DNA of 64,000 nt from Coriaria nepalensis (GCA_027186245.1 CP114492.1:8584501-8648500); one strand, 5' to 3'; shown: positions 1 to 12,299, numbered from the stretch's first letter. Numbers and translations are program-made. Notes: a model not told the origin generated them from the sequence alone.

Positions 1-985
1 AGAAATACTCCATATATTTAGCATGTATATTGTATTTGAACACGAAAAGTTGAAATTTTCTGTTTAGGCTTCCTATTCATATCGACTTTTGATGTAGTTG
101 CTGTTGCCTCTTCTTATCCAGTCATGCACTCGAAATGACTTCTTTCGTGAATTGCCCTAAAAGACCCACCAGGCTCAACTATTCTGTATTCAACGGCCTG
201 ACGACGTTTAGGCTTTTTACACAATGCGGTAGGACGCTGGCGGCTTACAGTATTTAAATCAGTTAATTAAATATTTATATTAATTATGTTTTTAAAAAAT
301 ATGAATAATTTTATAAAAAATTATCTCATACTAAATTAGTTATATTTAAATGTATTAAGGTAATTTTTTTAATTTAAAGAATTATTTTAATAAAATAAAA
401 TTTTTTTAACAATTTTTTTTAATAAATAATATTTTTTTACTACATTTTTAATTAAATAAATAATAAAATATTTATTTATTTAAAAAATAATATAATATAA
501 AATTATTCAAAAAATTATTAATTAAAGTATCATATTAATAATAATTAAATTAAATTAAATTTTGAAGAATTTTATTTAGAACCATGCACCACTAATCCGA
601 AATGTTTTACTCTGTCATTGGCATATCTTGGAGCGTTTGTTGGTCTTAAGAGAGACAGATTGACCATATGCAAGAGGAAAAGGTGGACATCCAAGAAGGT
701 TCTTATCTTATTTCCAGTAACGGATTGGAAATTATAATTTTTATGTACATGAAAATCAAGAAAATTTGATATACATGGATATTGATATGATTATAAATTT
801 TACCTTTTCTTATTTAATTATTCTAATGTTTTTACTTGTTTTAATTTTCTTATGCATCTTATGAATTAAGACATTTTGCTTCTGTGAAAGTGTAGAAAGA
901 TTTGAAGGGCAAATTTGGTGGGACAAACAACTTTCTCCCGGGTAGATATCAGCTGAAGGGTGCTCTATCTTAAGGATTTAGAGAC

Positions 986-1237
986 TGCATCTCAAGGATT
1001 TCATTTTCACTGGTTTAGAGGTCACACTCCTTAACCCCCTTACAACAGTTTGTAATCGTTCTGTAATGTTTTCTTAGTCTGTAGTGGTTTTAAGGTATAA
1101 GGTTTGACCATGCATCTCAAGGATTTCATTTTCATCACTGGTTTAGAGGTCACACTCCTTAACCCCTTACAACAGTTTGTAATCGTTCTGTAATGTTTTC
1201 TTAGTCTGTAGTGGTTTTAAGGTATAAGGTTTGACCA
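986..1237. repeat. Tandem duplication, two copies of about 126 bp
   Basis: Copy 1 (986-1110) and copy 2 (1111-1237) both begin TGCATCTCAAGG and end GGTTTGACCA. By eye they differ only by a 3-base indel (TTTTCACTGG versus TTTTCATCACTGG) and one base in a C-run. The near-identity suggests a recent local duplication. No coding potential is seen. Confidence 0.9.
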
Positions 1238-1824
1238 CCATTAAATCCACTTCATTGTGTCATTCCATTCTCATTTACTTGTTACTGTATCCATCAATTG
1301 AAGTTCCTGAAGGTCACCGTCTGATGACATTGTCTAATAAATTACTCACTCGTAGTCATACTTAGACTAAAATATATTAATAAATAATAGAACTTGTGAT
1401 GTAGTTTCTAATTTTCATAGAGTGTCTAGATTCTGAAAACAGTTTATTTATCCTTTTGATACACATGTAGTAGACACCACACATGTGTTCGACATAAATG
1501 ATGTTGATGTTAGGAAATTAACAATGTGGATGTTAAAAAATTAAAGCTTGCTGATTATTGTAGAAATGAATATTTTCATTGAACTTTTCATCTCCGTAGT
1601 ACAAAATCCTGGACCTAAAAAAATATAGAATATCGCATCAGCATTATATAGAGAGCCAAAACGACCCTCAAGAAGGAAATGATTCATTAAGTCAAGTAAG
1701 TTTTTTTAATCCAAACTAATATAGTATATAGTTTTATGTGGTTTTCCTTTCTTGAATTTGATTTTAGGAATTGGATTTTTCTCTTCAACCAAACTATATA
1801 GTGTATTTTTTTTTTTTTGCAAGA

Positions 1825-2300
1825 AATCAATCAAAACGAACCGATTTCTTTGTGAGGTATCCAAATCCAATCATCTTGATTTTTTTGCAAGGAAACAGAT
1901 ATGACCGATCCAATCTTTCACGAAAAGTAATATCTAATCGATTTGATATTTCCCACGACGAGTTGGATCTAATTGAACAAAAAAAAAAATTGGAAATCTA
2001 GAAAAAAAAAATCAGAAAAATCGGGCCTTCAATGATCGAGGTTTTGCGAGCTCAAATCAAGCTCGAGACCTCTATTGATGGAGGTCCTGCCAGTTTAAAC
2101 TGAGTTGCGACCTCCATTAATGGAGGTCTTTTTTTTTTCTCTAGGTTCAATTAGATCCACTTTTTGTGAAGAAAAACCAAATTGATTGGTTCTTGTTTTT
2201 CATAAAGTATTGGATCGATTCGATTAAGTTCCTCATAAAATATCGGGCCGATTCGATACGATCGATTAATATAGTGTATCTTGGATCGTTTTGATTGATT
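1825..2300. repeat. Fold-back (inverted-repeat) element
   Basis: Bases 1825-1842 (AATCAATCAAAACGAACC) pair with 2283-2300 at 17 of 18 positions. Bases 1964-1978 (TGGATCTAATTGAAC) pair perfectly with 2145-2159. The sequence between these anchors is also broadly complementary, giving arms of roughly 170 bp. The loop holds a perfect 20-bp palindrome at 2109-2128 and an imperfect one at 2067-2086. This looks like a non-autonomous DNA element or other hairpin-forming repeat. I could not fix the outer ends or a target duplication. Confidence 0.6.
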
Positions 2301-2820
2301 TTTTTCATTTTGATCAATTTTTTTTCAAGAAATTAGATTAGGTTTTTTTAATATTAATTTTCTAATTTTTCCAAAAAAGAAAAATTAAAATTAAAATGAT
2401 AAAATAGAATAATAAATTAATATAAGAGAAAATAAAAATAATAAAAAGTTAAGGATGAAAAAAATAAATTAAAAAATTTTATTTAAATTATAAAAACTAA
2501 AATTTATTTAAAAAATTATATAAAAATAAATTTATACAAAATTTAACTGTAATTAAAAAGTAAATTTACCCTTTCCACAAACTTAAATTTATCAAATTAA
2601 TAGCTGGACCACAAAATGCACTTGAGTCCCCGAAGGCCGACATATTCTTTACCGACATCAAAAAGCACAAGCTACAAGGCCCAGATCAACAATCCAGTCC
2701 GCCACAGTGTGAAAGCAACGACTCCCTCCTTTACCCGGGAAGTTGGAACTGAAATAACTAAAAAATAACTAACAGTAAATAAATATATATATATTAAAAA
2801 AAAAAAGTTGAAGGAAAACC

Positions 2821-3431
2821 AGAGAAAATGGAAGAGACGACTGCTAACCCGAGATCATCTGTTAATCACAGCGTAGATCTAGATCGTGCCCTTAAGATCT
2901 GAATCTCCCTTCCCATCCATTTCTCCATACGATTTTCCAACAGGTAACTCTATGCTTCATTGCAATGGCGCTACTCTCTTTGTTCTCAATCGCATTCTCA
3001 CACAGCCTCTGAAAGAAATTACTTTTTGCGAATTGAAATCGTCGTGTTTTCATATTCTAATTTGGTTAAATTTTTTGGAAGTTGTTGTTGAATTAGAGGA
3101 AGATTCGACTTTTGAGCTTGAATATTGAATTTTACTTCGTCTTTTTTGACATTCAGGTTTTTGAATTTCTAATGATGGTTTTCCAGAAAAAAAGAGAGGA
3201 TATTTTCGTCTTAAGATGGTGTCATTACGTTGTTATATATGCATGTTTAAATAGTATGTGTTGGTTTTTTGATGTATAAAGCTGAGCCAAAATTAAGATT
3301 TAAGGAGTAGCTATTACCAATTCTGCTGTATCAGGGAAGTTATTGAATAAGAAATTTTAAGTTCAAAACTAAATTATCAGAATTATATGTAAGACTAGTT
3401 TGTGCTGAGTTTTTTTCAGGCTACGAAAATA
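2821..3431 (+). promoter_or_regulatory. 5' leader of the CGR gene with a leader intron
   Basis: The ATG at 3432 is preceded by a plausible leader intron. A donor CAG|GTAACT sits at 2943/2944 and an acceptor TTTTTTCAG|G at about 3419/3420. The transcription start is not visible. The short open frame at 2886-3128 crosses this donor and is probably not translated. Confidence 0.5.
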
Positions 3432-5469
3432 ATGTCAAGGAGACCAGTGAATTCTGCTCGCCACCTTGGTGATGGAGGAACTGTTCCTTTTGTGGGTGCA
3501 CTACATTCCAAGACGAGGTCATCATCTTCTTTATCTATTGGGCTTATAGTTCTGGTAATTTTCATTGCCATTATGCTTCTTTTCAGGAAAAAAAGAGAAA
3601 TCTAAGATGAGATAATATTTTCTAGTGTGTCGATAAGACCACGATTCAGGTATGTCATGAAAAGATTCTTGTGATGACTGTGTATGTATTATCTGCTCTG
3701 ACAAGGCTCATTTGGTAATACCCTTGCCGGAAAAGTAATTGATCAATTCCTTTTTGGTTGAAATTTGCAGGGTGCAATATTTCTTATAGGATACTTATAC
3801 CACGATTCAGGTTTGTATTTGGTCATTTTACTACTTAATATATAAAGATAGTTTAGCATTATTGGTTTAAATATTTTGTTTCTTTTACACTGCGAAGAAA
3901 TGGAAGCTCTGAGTTCAGGGCAGGGCAAACCTCAGTGTTCTGGTTGGGGTACTCCCATTACGTAGATCTTGATCTTCACCTGGCTGTGCTGCTAACAGAA
4001 ACTTTGTAAGGGAAAGATAAAAATAAAAAAATAATCAGATATCTAAACAAAGGTTATTAAGCTCCAATAATTTGGTATCCTTTTGCTGACTTTGCCGTAA
4101 TAGAAATCTTGATAGCCAATGGGAGCTGAAATTGAATTGTATTTGGTTTTGAATCTTCTTCACCTAGATACACTGTCTTTATCTTTATATTTGTCTTCGT
4201 GGATTTGATTGTGTGACAGGTGGAAAGAGCAGCAACATAGATGGTGTGAGTAAATTTGAAGGTGCATTCTTTTATAGCATTTAGTTTACTTCTTTTCTTT
4301 TTTTTTGGGGGGGGGGGGGGGAGTTGGGAATTTTTTCATGCCTCTTTCTCACTTTAATGATTGCTATGATATGCGCCAATGAGAGCAACTTTTTCTAGTT
4401 TGACAATCTTGATTATGTACATGTAGGGGTTGCTTCATGCACATTAGAAGTTCCTAGAGCAATTCCACTTCTAAAGAAAGCATATGGAGACAGCATGCGT
4501 AAAATACTGCATGTGGGCCCAGACACCTGTTCAGTGGTGTCTAAATTGTTAAAAGAAGAAGATACCGATGCTTGGGGTGTGGAACCTTATGACTTAGATG
4601 ATGTTGATAGCAGCACTTGCAAGAGTCTTGTTCACAAAGGAATTGTGCGTGTTGCCGATATAAAGTTTCCTCTGCCCTATAGGCCCAAGTCATTTTCACT
4701 TGTTATAGTTTCAGATGCACTGGATTATCTCTCTCCAAGATATCTTAACAAGACCCTTCCTGAGTTGGCCAGGGTTTCCAGTGATGGCATTATTATATTT
4801 GCTGGTAAATCCCCTTGCAAGCTTATGAAATTTAATGTTGTAAAATACTCTGCGTGTATTAATGGAGTAAGTGCCTATATCACTCGCTACATATTCTTAC
4901 TGATTATCAGTATCACTGGCTCAATTAGTCGATTCCGGTCGATAATTTAGTAGATTGCTTTGTAGATTTTTTCTATATTATAGAAAACCATCCTTAAAAT
5001 CCTCATCCCAACTTTTATAATTTATTTATTAATACAATCTACATGAAATAGTGGAAAATAAATAACTTATTTTGCAGGTTATCCTGGTCAGCATAGAGCT
5101 AAGGTAGCAGAACTATCCAAGTTCGGCCGTCCAGTAAGTGTGCATTTTCATTTTCATGGAGCTATTCTTCATTTTTTGGTTATTGATTATGAGATTATGA
5201 GATAAGGAAACAGAAATTATGAGCATTACACACCTATTGTCATCATAATCAGTTGTTATAATTGACATTCTAGTAATGTTTATAGAAGTGACACAATTAT
5301 GTTTTGCTTGATGAAGGCCAAATTGCGAAGTTCGTCTTGGTGGATAAGGTACTTTATTCAGACAAGCCTGGAAGAAAACGCAATAGCTACAAAGAAATTT
5401 GAACAGGCTTCAGTCAAGAGGTCATATAAGCTGAATTGCCAAGTCTTTCACATTAATTTATACCCTTAA
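3432..5469 (+). CDS. CGR3: Golgi homogalacturonan methyltransferase, CGR2/CGR3-like
   Basis: Coding exons: 3432-3554, 3771-3810, 4220-4261, 4427-4804, 5078-5133, 5317-5469 (792 nt, 263 aa). All introns are GT-AG and the frame closes exactly. The protein starts MSRRPVNSARHLGDGG and has one N-terminal membrane anchor near residues 35-50, as expected for a type II Golgi protein. The methyltransferase-like core follows, with KILHVGPDTCSVVSKLL and the block around VRVADIKFPLPYRPKSFS and DALDYLSPRYLNKTLPEL. CGR2 and CGR3 are known to methylesterify homogalacturonan pectin in the Golgi; that role is transferred by family resemblance. CGR2 and CGR3 are close paralogues and I cannot choose between them. 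Reading through the first intron gives a short alternative ending after residue 57. Confidence 0.9.
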
Positions 5470-6138
5470 GTACCTCAGAAGTCAGAACCATATCTTCAGT
5501 TTGGGAGCTTGTTCGTGATAGTAAAACTTCGCGACACGACTCTTTTCGTTCCCCGCCGAGCAACTGGAATTTGTAGGATCATATTTTTTTTTTTTGGGTC
5601 ACAAATTATTCTTAGCTTTTTTTTTTTTTTCTGATTTATATGTACTCTTTAGGGGAAGCAAGTTGAAGGAATAGACTTCATAATTAATTTAAAATTTGTT
5701 AATCCAGCGTTTTGGAAAGTTGCAGACTGGTTGGGATGATGTTTCTTTCTCCTCTTATATTCCTCCTTGCTTGTGAAATTGAACTCTCATAACTCGTAAG
5801 CATGAAGTTTTGGTTAATTATTAACGTATGAATTAAGTACATGTTTAAATTGATTCTACTAAATATACTTAGGTCGGAATGGAAAAATGACTTTATTTGA
5901 ATGAGAATTCAAAAATTATTCTCAATTTATCATTTTTTGAACCAATCATTGAAACACCAAAAAATCAAATAAATGCAGTCTCGTTTAGTTTGATTTCTCA
6001 GGTTAGGATTATAATCACTTTGATTTTTAATCCCTACTTAGTTTCATTCTTTATCGAACAGAATTATTTCGATTTCGTAGAAATTCAAATAAAATTAAAA
6101 AAATGAAGCATTCATGGGTGAGACTGATGCATGATGAA

Positions 6139-6169
<31 letters not shown>

Positions 6170-6412
6170 CCATTTTTTTTTATTACCTTTTTCCGGAACT
6201 AATTCTTTACCTACACAAAAACCGCTATTTCAAAATATTTTTAACTAACCATGAAAAAGAAATAATAGCAAATATGACTCGTACAAAGTCCCCCACAATT
6301 ATCGCTAGATAAAAAGGAGAACACCATAGAAAATGAATAATAATCTCAGCTAAGGTAATCAATCCATTCCTCACCTCACCAAAAATAGTAATCCACATTT
6401 TCTATAAAAACC
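5470..6412. other. Intergenic spacer, CGR to first PR-1 gene
   Basis: Contains the CGR 3' region and A/T-rich DNA, with an AT microsatellite near 6147-6169. The open frames at 5897-6312 are low-complexity with no recognisable domain. I see nothing else. Confidence 0.6.
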
Positions 6413-6420
6413 CACATTTT
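6413..6420 (+). promoter_or_regulatory. TATA box of PR-1 gene 1
   Basis: TATAAAAA 43 bp upstream of the ATG at 6456. A start site about 30 bp downstream would fall near 6445. That places the in-frame ATG at 6426 outside the transcript and decides in favour of the start at 6456. Confidence 0.65.
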
Positions 6421-6455
6421 CGTCTATGATTCTCACCAACAATCAAAAACAAAAC

Positions 6456-6959
6456 ATGGAGTACAACTTTAAGAAGTTCCTTCAATCAACAGCAATATGC
6501 ATAATCTCAACCCTCCTCCTAACCAATGTCTGTGCAGATGAAAACTCCCCAGAAGACTACGTTAGAGCCCACAATGAGGTTCGTGCTGAGGTTGGTGTGG
6601 GTCCTGTCAAATGGAACTCGACCGTGGCCAAATTCGCTGAGCAATATGCTAAGAAGAGATCTGTGGATTGTGCGATGGAGCACTCAATGGGGCCCGATTA
6701 TGCTGAGAACATTGCGGAAGGAGATGATACGTTGACCGGGTACAAAACCGTCAAGTGGTGGGCTAGTGAGAAAGAGGACTATGATTATAAGACAAATTTG
6801 TGTTCTAAAGGACCAGAGGAATGTGGCCACTATGTTCAGATTGTTTGGAAGAAGACAACAGAGATTGGTTGTGCTAGATCTAAGTGTAACAATGGAAGGT
6901 ATTTCATCGCTTGCAACTACTGGCCCCCGGGTGGATACGAAGAGGAGAAGCCTTACTAA
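6456..6959 (+). CDS. PR-1-like secreted CAP protein (cluster copy 1)
   Basis: Intronless, 167 aa. A hydrophobic signal peptide (about residues 1-27, ending NVCA) is followed by a complete plant PR-1/CAP domain starting DENSPEDYVRAHN. It keeps the CAP metal-site residues (AHN, YAEN, CGHYVQIVW) and the six conserved cysteines. PR-1 proteins are apoplastic, bind sterols and are induced in defence. The C-terminus CNYWPPGGYEEEKPY resembles the CAPE peptide region but has PPGGY where the classical motif has PxGN. An in-frame ATG 30 bp upstream (6426) is rejected because it lies too close to the TATA box. The closest relative in the cluster is the + strand copy at 11137. Confidence 0.93.
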   Translation: MEYNFKKFLQSTAICIISTLLLTNVCADENSPEDYVRAHNEVRAEVGVGPVKWNSTVAKFAEQYAKKRSVDCAMEHSMGPDYAENIAEGDDTLTGYKTVKWWASEKEDYDYKTNLCSKGPEECGHYVQIVWKKTTEIGCARSKCNNGRYFIACNYWPPGGYEEEKPY

Positions 6960-8187
6960 ATTGATTGCCGTAAGCCCGGAAAGATCAATCGATTTACTAC
7001 TCTATAGAGGAGATAATAACAACAATTCCTTAATCAACAGGGTTACAAATACTACTTTCATTTCTTGATCTCTTTACATAGTCATGAGTTGTGTTAAGAA
7101 ATCAATTGATATGATATCAATTTTTGGTTAAATAAATTTCATTTTTTGACTTTACTTTCGGCTTTAGCGTGATGTTTGAACTAAAATTACACTTACAGTA
7201 TATCAGAATGTCTCAAATTCTGATTCGAAAATTAACTAGAATGCAATTGGCATAAATTTTGATTGCAAAGGTTAAAAATATTCCGATATATATATATATA
7301 TATATATATAATAGTTATCATATCAATCCTTATACACCTTCTAAATCATCCCTCAACCGTTTCTTTCGGCTAAGAAAGTGATAAAGACGTTTTGGCGAAT
7401 TCAAATGAGGCAGAAGAAAACGCAGACGACACCTCAAGGCAAGAGAACGACGTGTCGTCCATATGTCATACAGGGACTCCTCCTGCTTGATGGGCCGATT
7501 ATAGATGAGAAGGCCGAAGAGTAAAGAAATCGGCTTGTACAGATCAGTCCAGGAGAAAGAGCCCGTGAGCGGCATGTGATCCTCATCTTCGTCTCCTAAC
7601 TGAAATCAGCTCCGCCTTCTAACTGTCATGGCAACAGAATAACGGATTAGTAACGGTAGAAACTTAATAGAAGTTGTAGAAAGCTCAATTGTAATAGAAT
7701 AGCTCAATCAATGAAAAATCTTAACTCCCTCTCTAAAAGTCTTCTTCATCCTTAAACCCCCCCGCAAGTTCTGGAGTTTCGCAGTTGAGCTCGAAATCAA
7801 TTGTAACAAAAGGAGTTGAAGATAACGACCGATTAAGGATGTTCGTTTGACGGTTAATTAGGAAAAAGAATCTTTCAAACCAAACTGTTCAGAATTTTTT
7901 TTAAGAAATATCAAACTACCATTAACAAGCTGAAATCTCGAATAAAGTATGTTAATCAATTATTCAGGATGTAAAAATAATACAACAATAAATCCATGGA
8001 TTAATCTATATTGTCTGATGGCCATCAATATTAGCCAGAAACTATATAACATATCTATATGTTTCATTTAGTAATCTATATATATATATATATAATATAG
8101 ATCACTATTATTGGTATTATGTTTGGTGATCTTGCCTCTCCATAGTTGTTATTTAGTTTATGTCACAAACTAGAGAGCTTAAATCAA
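6960..8187. other. Intergenic spacer within the PR-1 cluster
   Basis: Holds the 3' region of PR-1 copy 1, an AT microsatellite near 7286-7311, and a moderately complex stretch at about 7330-7780. That stretch ends in A/T-rich, polyadenylation-like sequence and could be a retroelement fragment, but I found neither ends nor coding motifs. No gene is called. Confidence 0.5.
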
Positions 8188-8706
8188 TTAATATGGACGC
8201 ATGCCTTCATAATTGCCCGGAGGATCATAGTTACAAGTGACAAACCACCACCCGTTCTTGCACGGAACCCTAGCACAACCGACCCGAGTCGAATATCGCC
8301 AAACGACTTGTGTATAGTGCAAACATTGCCCTCCATTAATGCAAGAATCCGATTTGTAGTCATAGTTCGGTTTCTCATCGACCCATAATTTCACAGCCAA
8401 CGCACCTGTCATGAACGAGCCGCTTCCTTTCGCAAGATTTTCACCGTAATCACAGTCTGAATGGACCATCTTGCAATCCTTACTCCTTGAATTCGCATAA
8501 TCTTGAGCGTATTTCGCCAGAGTTGAGTTCCATACCATTTTCGGAACACCCACTTTAGATCTTGCTGCATTGTGAGCGTTGACGTAGTCTTTAGGTGAGT
8601 TTTGGGCATAGCATAAGCTCATGAATTGTGTCACTATCATCATCAGGGACAGATATTTTCCCATTAGAGGAAGATCGTGAGAATGTCGGATTTTGGGTAA
8701 ATTCAT
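8188..8706 (-). CDS. PR-1-like secreted CAP protein (cluster copy 2, basic type)
   Basis: Intronless, 172 aa from the ATG at 8706. A signal peptide runs to about residue 34 (ending LCYA), and the mature protein begins [19 protein letters not shown]. The core is classical: [45 protein letters not shown]. It retains the CAPE-type ending (PPGN followed by six residues and PY). The open frame continues upstream to an ATG at 8790, but a TATA box at 8775-8782 makes that ATG untranscribed. An internal Met at 8664 is another possible start. It lies on the opposite strand to copies 1 and 3. Confidence 0.92.
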   Translation of the reverse strand: MNLPKIRHSHDLPLMGKYLSLMMIVTQFMSLCYAQNSPKDYVNAHNAARSKVGVPKMVWNSTLAKYAQDYANSRSKDCKMVHSDCDYGENLAKGSGSFMTGALAVKLWVDEKPNYDYKSDSCINGGQCLHYTQVVWRYSTRVGCARVPCKNGWWFVTCNYDPPGNYEGMRPY

Positions 8707-8774
8707 TTCGATCTTGTTCAAGTTTAAGCTTGATTGGTAGGATGATTGATGAAAAGTTTGAGCATAAGTTGAAC

Positions 8775-8782
8775 TATTTATA
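8775..8782 (-). promoter_or_regulatory. TATA box of PR-1 copy 2
   Basis: TATAAATA on the minus strand, about 70 bp upstream of the ATG at 8706. It overlaps the upstream open frame and therefore rules out the ATG at 8790. Confidence 0.65.
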
Positions 8783-8790
8783 ATAGTCAT

Positions 8791-11072
8791 ATGTGAGGGT
8801 GAACTATATATTGTTTACTTGTCTACTTGTATACATGCATTAATGTAATTAGTTATCGATTTATTTAAGACAGTACTGATCCCCAGGAACATCCCCTTTG
8901 GACATAAAAGAGGACAAGAATACTTTACGTTCGCCGCCGGGAATTTCATATGAATGATAAAAATGGCAAGTAGTGCGTTAGTCAATGAGGATCATGTGCC
9001 TCTTTTTCGCAAGAGAAGCAAGCTATGTTGAAGCCAAGTCTGAATATCATGTACATCTTCTAAATGTGTATAATATTGCAGATCAAATCTTCATTTTGAA
9101 TTCAAGAGTTCAGGTCTGGTTTTTGGGATAAAATAAAATAAAAAATTTGTTGTTAATTCACTAATTGTTTTGGAGAAAATGATTCAGTACTCAAGCATCA
9201 TATAGATGCTTTTCTTCTTACTTAGTAGTCTATACCTTGTAAGAAATTAAACGTCACTTAGGTTTTCTAGAGCAATCAAGAAAGCGATAAAGAAACAAAG
9301 TTTTATAGACACGGGTTCATTCAATGAATCGATAGAAATCAATTTCTATCTCAAAATTAATTAGTTATGTGAGTAATTGGTTCATTTTTTTTATATATTT
9401 ATTTTTTAAGTATTTATGAGATATAATATTTTCAATATGCTTTTTCATATATGACGTTATTTTGAACATATACATAAACAATTTTTTATATAAATGACAC
9501 AGAATATATGTGACGATTAGTCTAATCACGGGTTGAACTTAATTATAATATCGTGAATGTATGTAAAATAATTAATAATTTTCTTATTATCTATCGATAA
9601 CATTTAGCAATATAGTATGTGATGTGTTGGTAACTTTGATTCACAATACTTTTAAATATTTCAAGTGCTTTAAAATTTGAGGGGGGAAAATTTATATATA
9701 TTAAATTAAATAAAAAAAATTAATGAATTTAATTTAATTGAATACCTTATATTATTATTAAAATAAAAATTAAGATTTTGAATCATTATAAATCTTTTTA
9801 AAATTCAAATATTTTATTTTTAAAAAATTGAGTAAAATTTGAGTGCTACAAATTTGTTACATTTCTCTAGTGGAATCATACTACCTATGAAATCAATATA
9901 TAGTACGACCCGTTTAAGACACGTTTACGAAGTTCCAAGTATGTTGCTTATTGCTTAAGGGCGAAAGCATTGGATCATTAATTTGTTTGAATGAGTAGTT
10001 GGAGTTAATTTATTCCTTAATCACATAATATTCTTCAGTCTTAATTAACTGCATAAAAATTCATGCATGTTCATCCATTGAGAAGAAACAAGAATGATAG
10101 CGATATCCCATCACATGTCTCTACTGTTTATACTTTATAAGCGTGACTCCAATTAGAAGCCAAAGTTTCAATTTGGAGATATTCAAATATGAAGTTGTCT
10201 AATTGAGTCTTAATTTTAATAAACTATATATTTTTAATTAAATTGTGAAATAAGTATGATTAGTTTTATCTGGACCATCTTTGAGACAAAGTAACGTGTT
10301 ATAGTAAGAAATATTTTAATAAATTTAGTATATTATAAATTGATAAATAATAATAAGATTTTATAATTATAATTAATCAATTTATAATAATCTGAATATA
10401 TAATGAATTTCTTGTCGTAAAATAAAGAGATACATGTTCTTAACTGTCACCTAATTAATGTGTCTGGTCGTTGGCAGTTATTTCATGCGGAGAAAGCATA
10501 GAGATACATGTTCCTTAATCTAAGCTTCCTTTTCGGCTTAATCTTGGGTAAAAGCTACAATAATAACAGATTACTTGGGATAAATCATTATTACCGGAGC
10601 TAATTAAGGAGCGTAATTGGAGGAAGACTGGCGTTTAATTTCCACAAGCCTTATTCTAAATCAGTCCTAATAATAACAAAAGCATATAAATGGTGAAAAT
10701 GAATGAAGCATAACAATAATGTAACCAGAAAATTAAGTCAACTCAACCGCTCAAGCAAACTACCCAACTGTAGACATGTGAATAGTTTTTGTTCTTTAAT
10801 GGTATCCTTGTCACAACTAAAATACAAGAGGTTGTAATTATGAAAAATTCGATATATCAAATTATATTATAGTTTTTATATGGTTAATGAATGTGATGTT
10901 ACATAATTTTAAGAAAATTTAGCCTTTAAAATATCATATACATATAAAAAATATATTTCTAATTATTATAAAAGATACATTAGTCGGCCGCAACAAAGAA
11001 AATATGAAGATAAAAGGGAAAGGAAAAAGAAAAGGAAGATAAAACAAAAAATATAGTTACCATCATATCCCC
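8791..11072. other. Intergenic spacer within the PR-1 cluster
   Basis: About 2.3 kb of A/T-rich DNA with no open frame or PR-1 similarity that I can recognise. It carries the promoter regions of the divergent copies 2 and 3. Nothing else is supported. Confidence 0.6.
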
Positions 11073-11080
11073 TATAAATA
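11073..11080 (+). promoter_or_regulatory. TATA box of PR-1 copy 3
   Basis: TATAAATA 64 bp upstream of the ATG at 11137, giving a leader of roughly 30 nt. Confidence 0.65.
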
Positions 11081-11136
11081 CAACACCGGCGAAGCCAAAT
11101 CCCTACAGAGAAATTCCCTTTGAAAACAGTCCAAAA

Positions 11137-11631
11137 ATGGAGCTGATCGACAAAATCTTCTTCCAAGCAACAGCAATATGTTTGGTATCAATGTTCATCA
11201 TGGGACAGGCGCAGAACTCCCCGACCGACTACGTGAGAGCCCACAATGAAGTGAGGGCTGAGGTCGGAGTTGGCCCGGTGAGATGGAACCGGACGGTAAT
11301 GGCTTTTGCCCGGAAATATGCACAGGTGAGGTCAGAGGATTGCGCGATGGAACACTCAATGGGGCCCGATTATGCCGAGAACATTGCGGAAGGGGATGAG
11401 ACAATGACAGGGTATGCGGCCGTTAAGTATTGGGCTACGGAAAAGCCCGATTATGATTACACCACGAACACATGCTCAAAGGGTGAAGATGAATGCGGGC
11501 ATTATGTTCAGATTGTGTGGAGGAAGACGACGGAGATTGGATGTGCTAGAGTTAGGTGTAACAATGGGAGGTATTTTGTTACTTGCAACTATTATCCACC
11601 TGGTGGGTATGAAGATGAGAAGCCTTATTGA
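11137..11631 (+). CDS. PR-1-like secreted CAP protein (cluster copy 3)
   Basis: Intronless, 164 aa. The signal peptide runs to about residue 25 (ending MGQA), and the mature protein starts QNSPTDYVRAHNEVRAEVG. It is very close to copy 1: both share VRAHNEVRAEVGVGPV, CAMEHSMGPDYAENIAEGD and the CGHYVQIVW core. The ending CNYYPPGGYEDEKPY shares the GGY variant of the CAPE region. Six conserved cysteines are present. Copies 1 and 3 are the only + strand members and form a recent pair separated by the opposite-strand copy 2, so a dispersed duplication or an inversion occurred. Confidence 0.93.
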   Translation: MELIDKIFFQATAICLVSMFIMGQAQNSPTDYVRAHNEVRAEVGVGPVRWNRTVMAFARKYAQVRSEDCAMEHSMGPDYAENIAEGDETMTGYAAVKYWATEKPDYDYTTNTCSKGEDECGHYVQIVWRKTTEIGCARVRCNNGRYFVTCNYYPPGGYEDEKPY

Positions 11632-12299
11632 TGAATTGGTTAAGACAGTAGTAGTATGTATGTACTATGACGTGTTTATGTGTATTTGTTTTCATGTTCT
11701 TACATGTAAAACAGGTTATATGTGAGGATCATATGATCATGTAGTACTAGTACTGTTTGGTCTTTGTAAGATAATCTGTGTTAGTTAATTAAGTTAATTA
11801 TGGAGATGTTATATCCTTGATTTGGTGTTTTGATTTAGGTACATAGATTAATTATTATCATAGCAACAGCATCTTATTCCGGCTGATTGCCTTTTCAACT
11901 TTGGTAGTGAGGGCCCAAGACTTATGGTGAGGTGATCAGGTGAGCGTGGGCCACGTGATTACATTCGATCCATCTAAACCAACACATGATGTTGATATAT
12001 ATCATCATAATCGAAAAGTTAATCATAATGAAACAAATTAAACAGAGAATATGAATCATATTGGTTTTTATGCTACTTTTCTATACATCTTGATAGTTTT
12101 ACCAATATTGGACACGGCTTTTGTGTTAGTTAAATTTTGGCTTATATATGTATTGGTCTTTTAATTTTTTGGCCAATTGTTTCAATATTATAAATATATA
12201 TATATAGATATCAAAGAATAAGAGAAAATGATATTTTGATTTGGTCAATACATATACCAATTAGCCATCTTCTTTCGTAATAATACTAATGATCAATAT
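11632..12299. other. Intergenic spacer, PR-1 copy 3 to pseudogene A
   Basis: A/T-rich. It carries the 3' region of copy 3 and sequence downstream of pseudogene A. No gene seen. Confidence 0.6.

Larger units (their letters stand above)
1..2820. other. AT-rich intergenic spacer
   Basis: No convincing gene. The stretch from about 240 to 560 is almost pure A/T. It contains a 126-bp tandem duplication (986-1237) and a fold-back element (about 1825-2300), listed separately. The short open frame near 1771 is A/T-rich and lies within the fold-back region, so I do not call it a gene. Confidence 0.7.

Noticed and set aside
6426..6455. Upstream in-frame ATG extending PR-1 copy 1 by 10 residues
   Set aside because: It lies only a few bases after the TATA box, before the expected transcription start, and would spoil the signal peptide start.
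8707..8790. Upstream extension of PR-1 copy 2 to an ATG at 8790
   Set aside because: The TATA box (8775-8782) lies downstream of that ATG.
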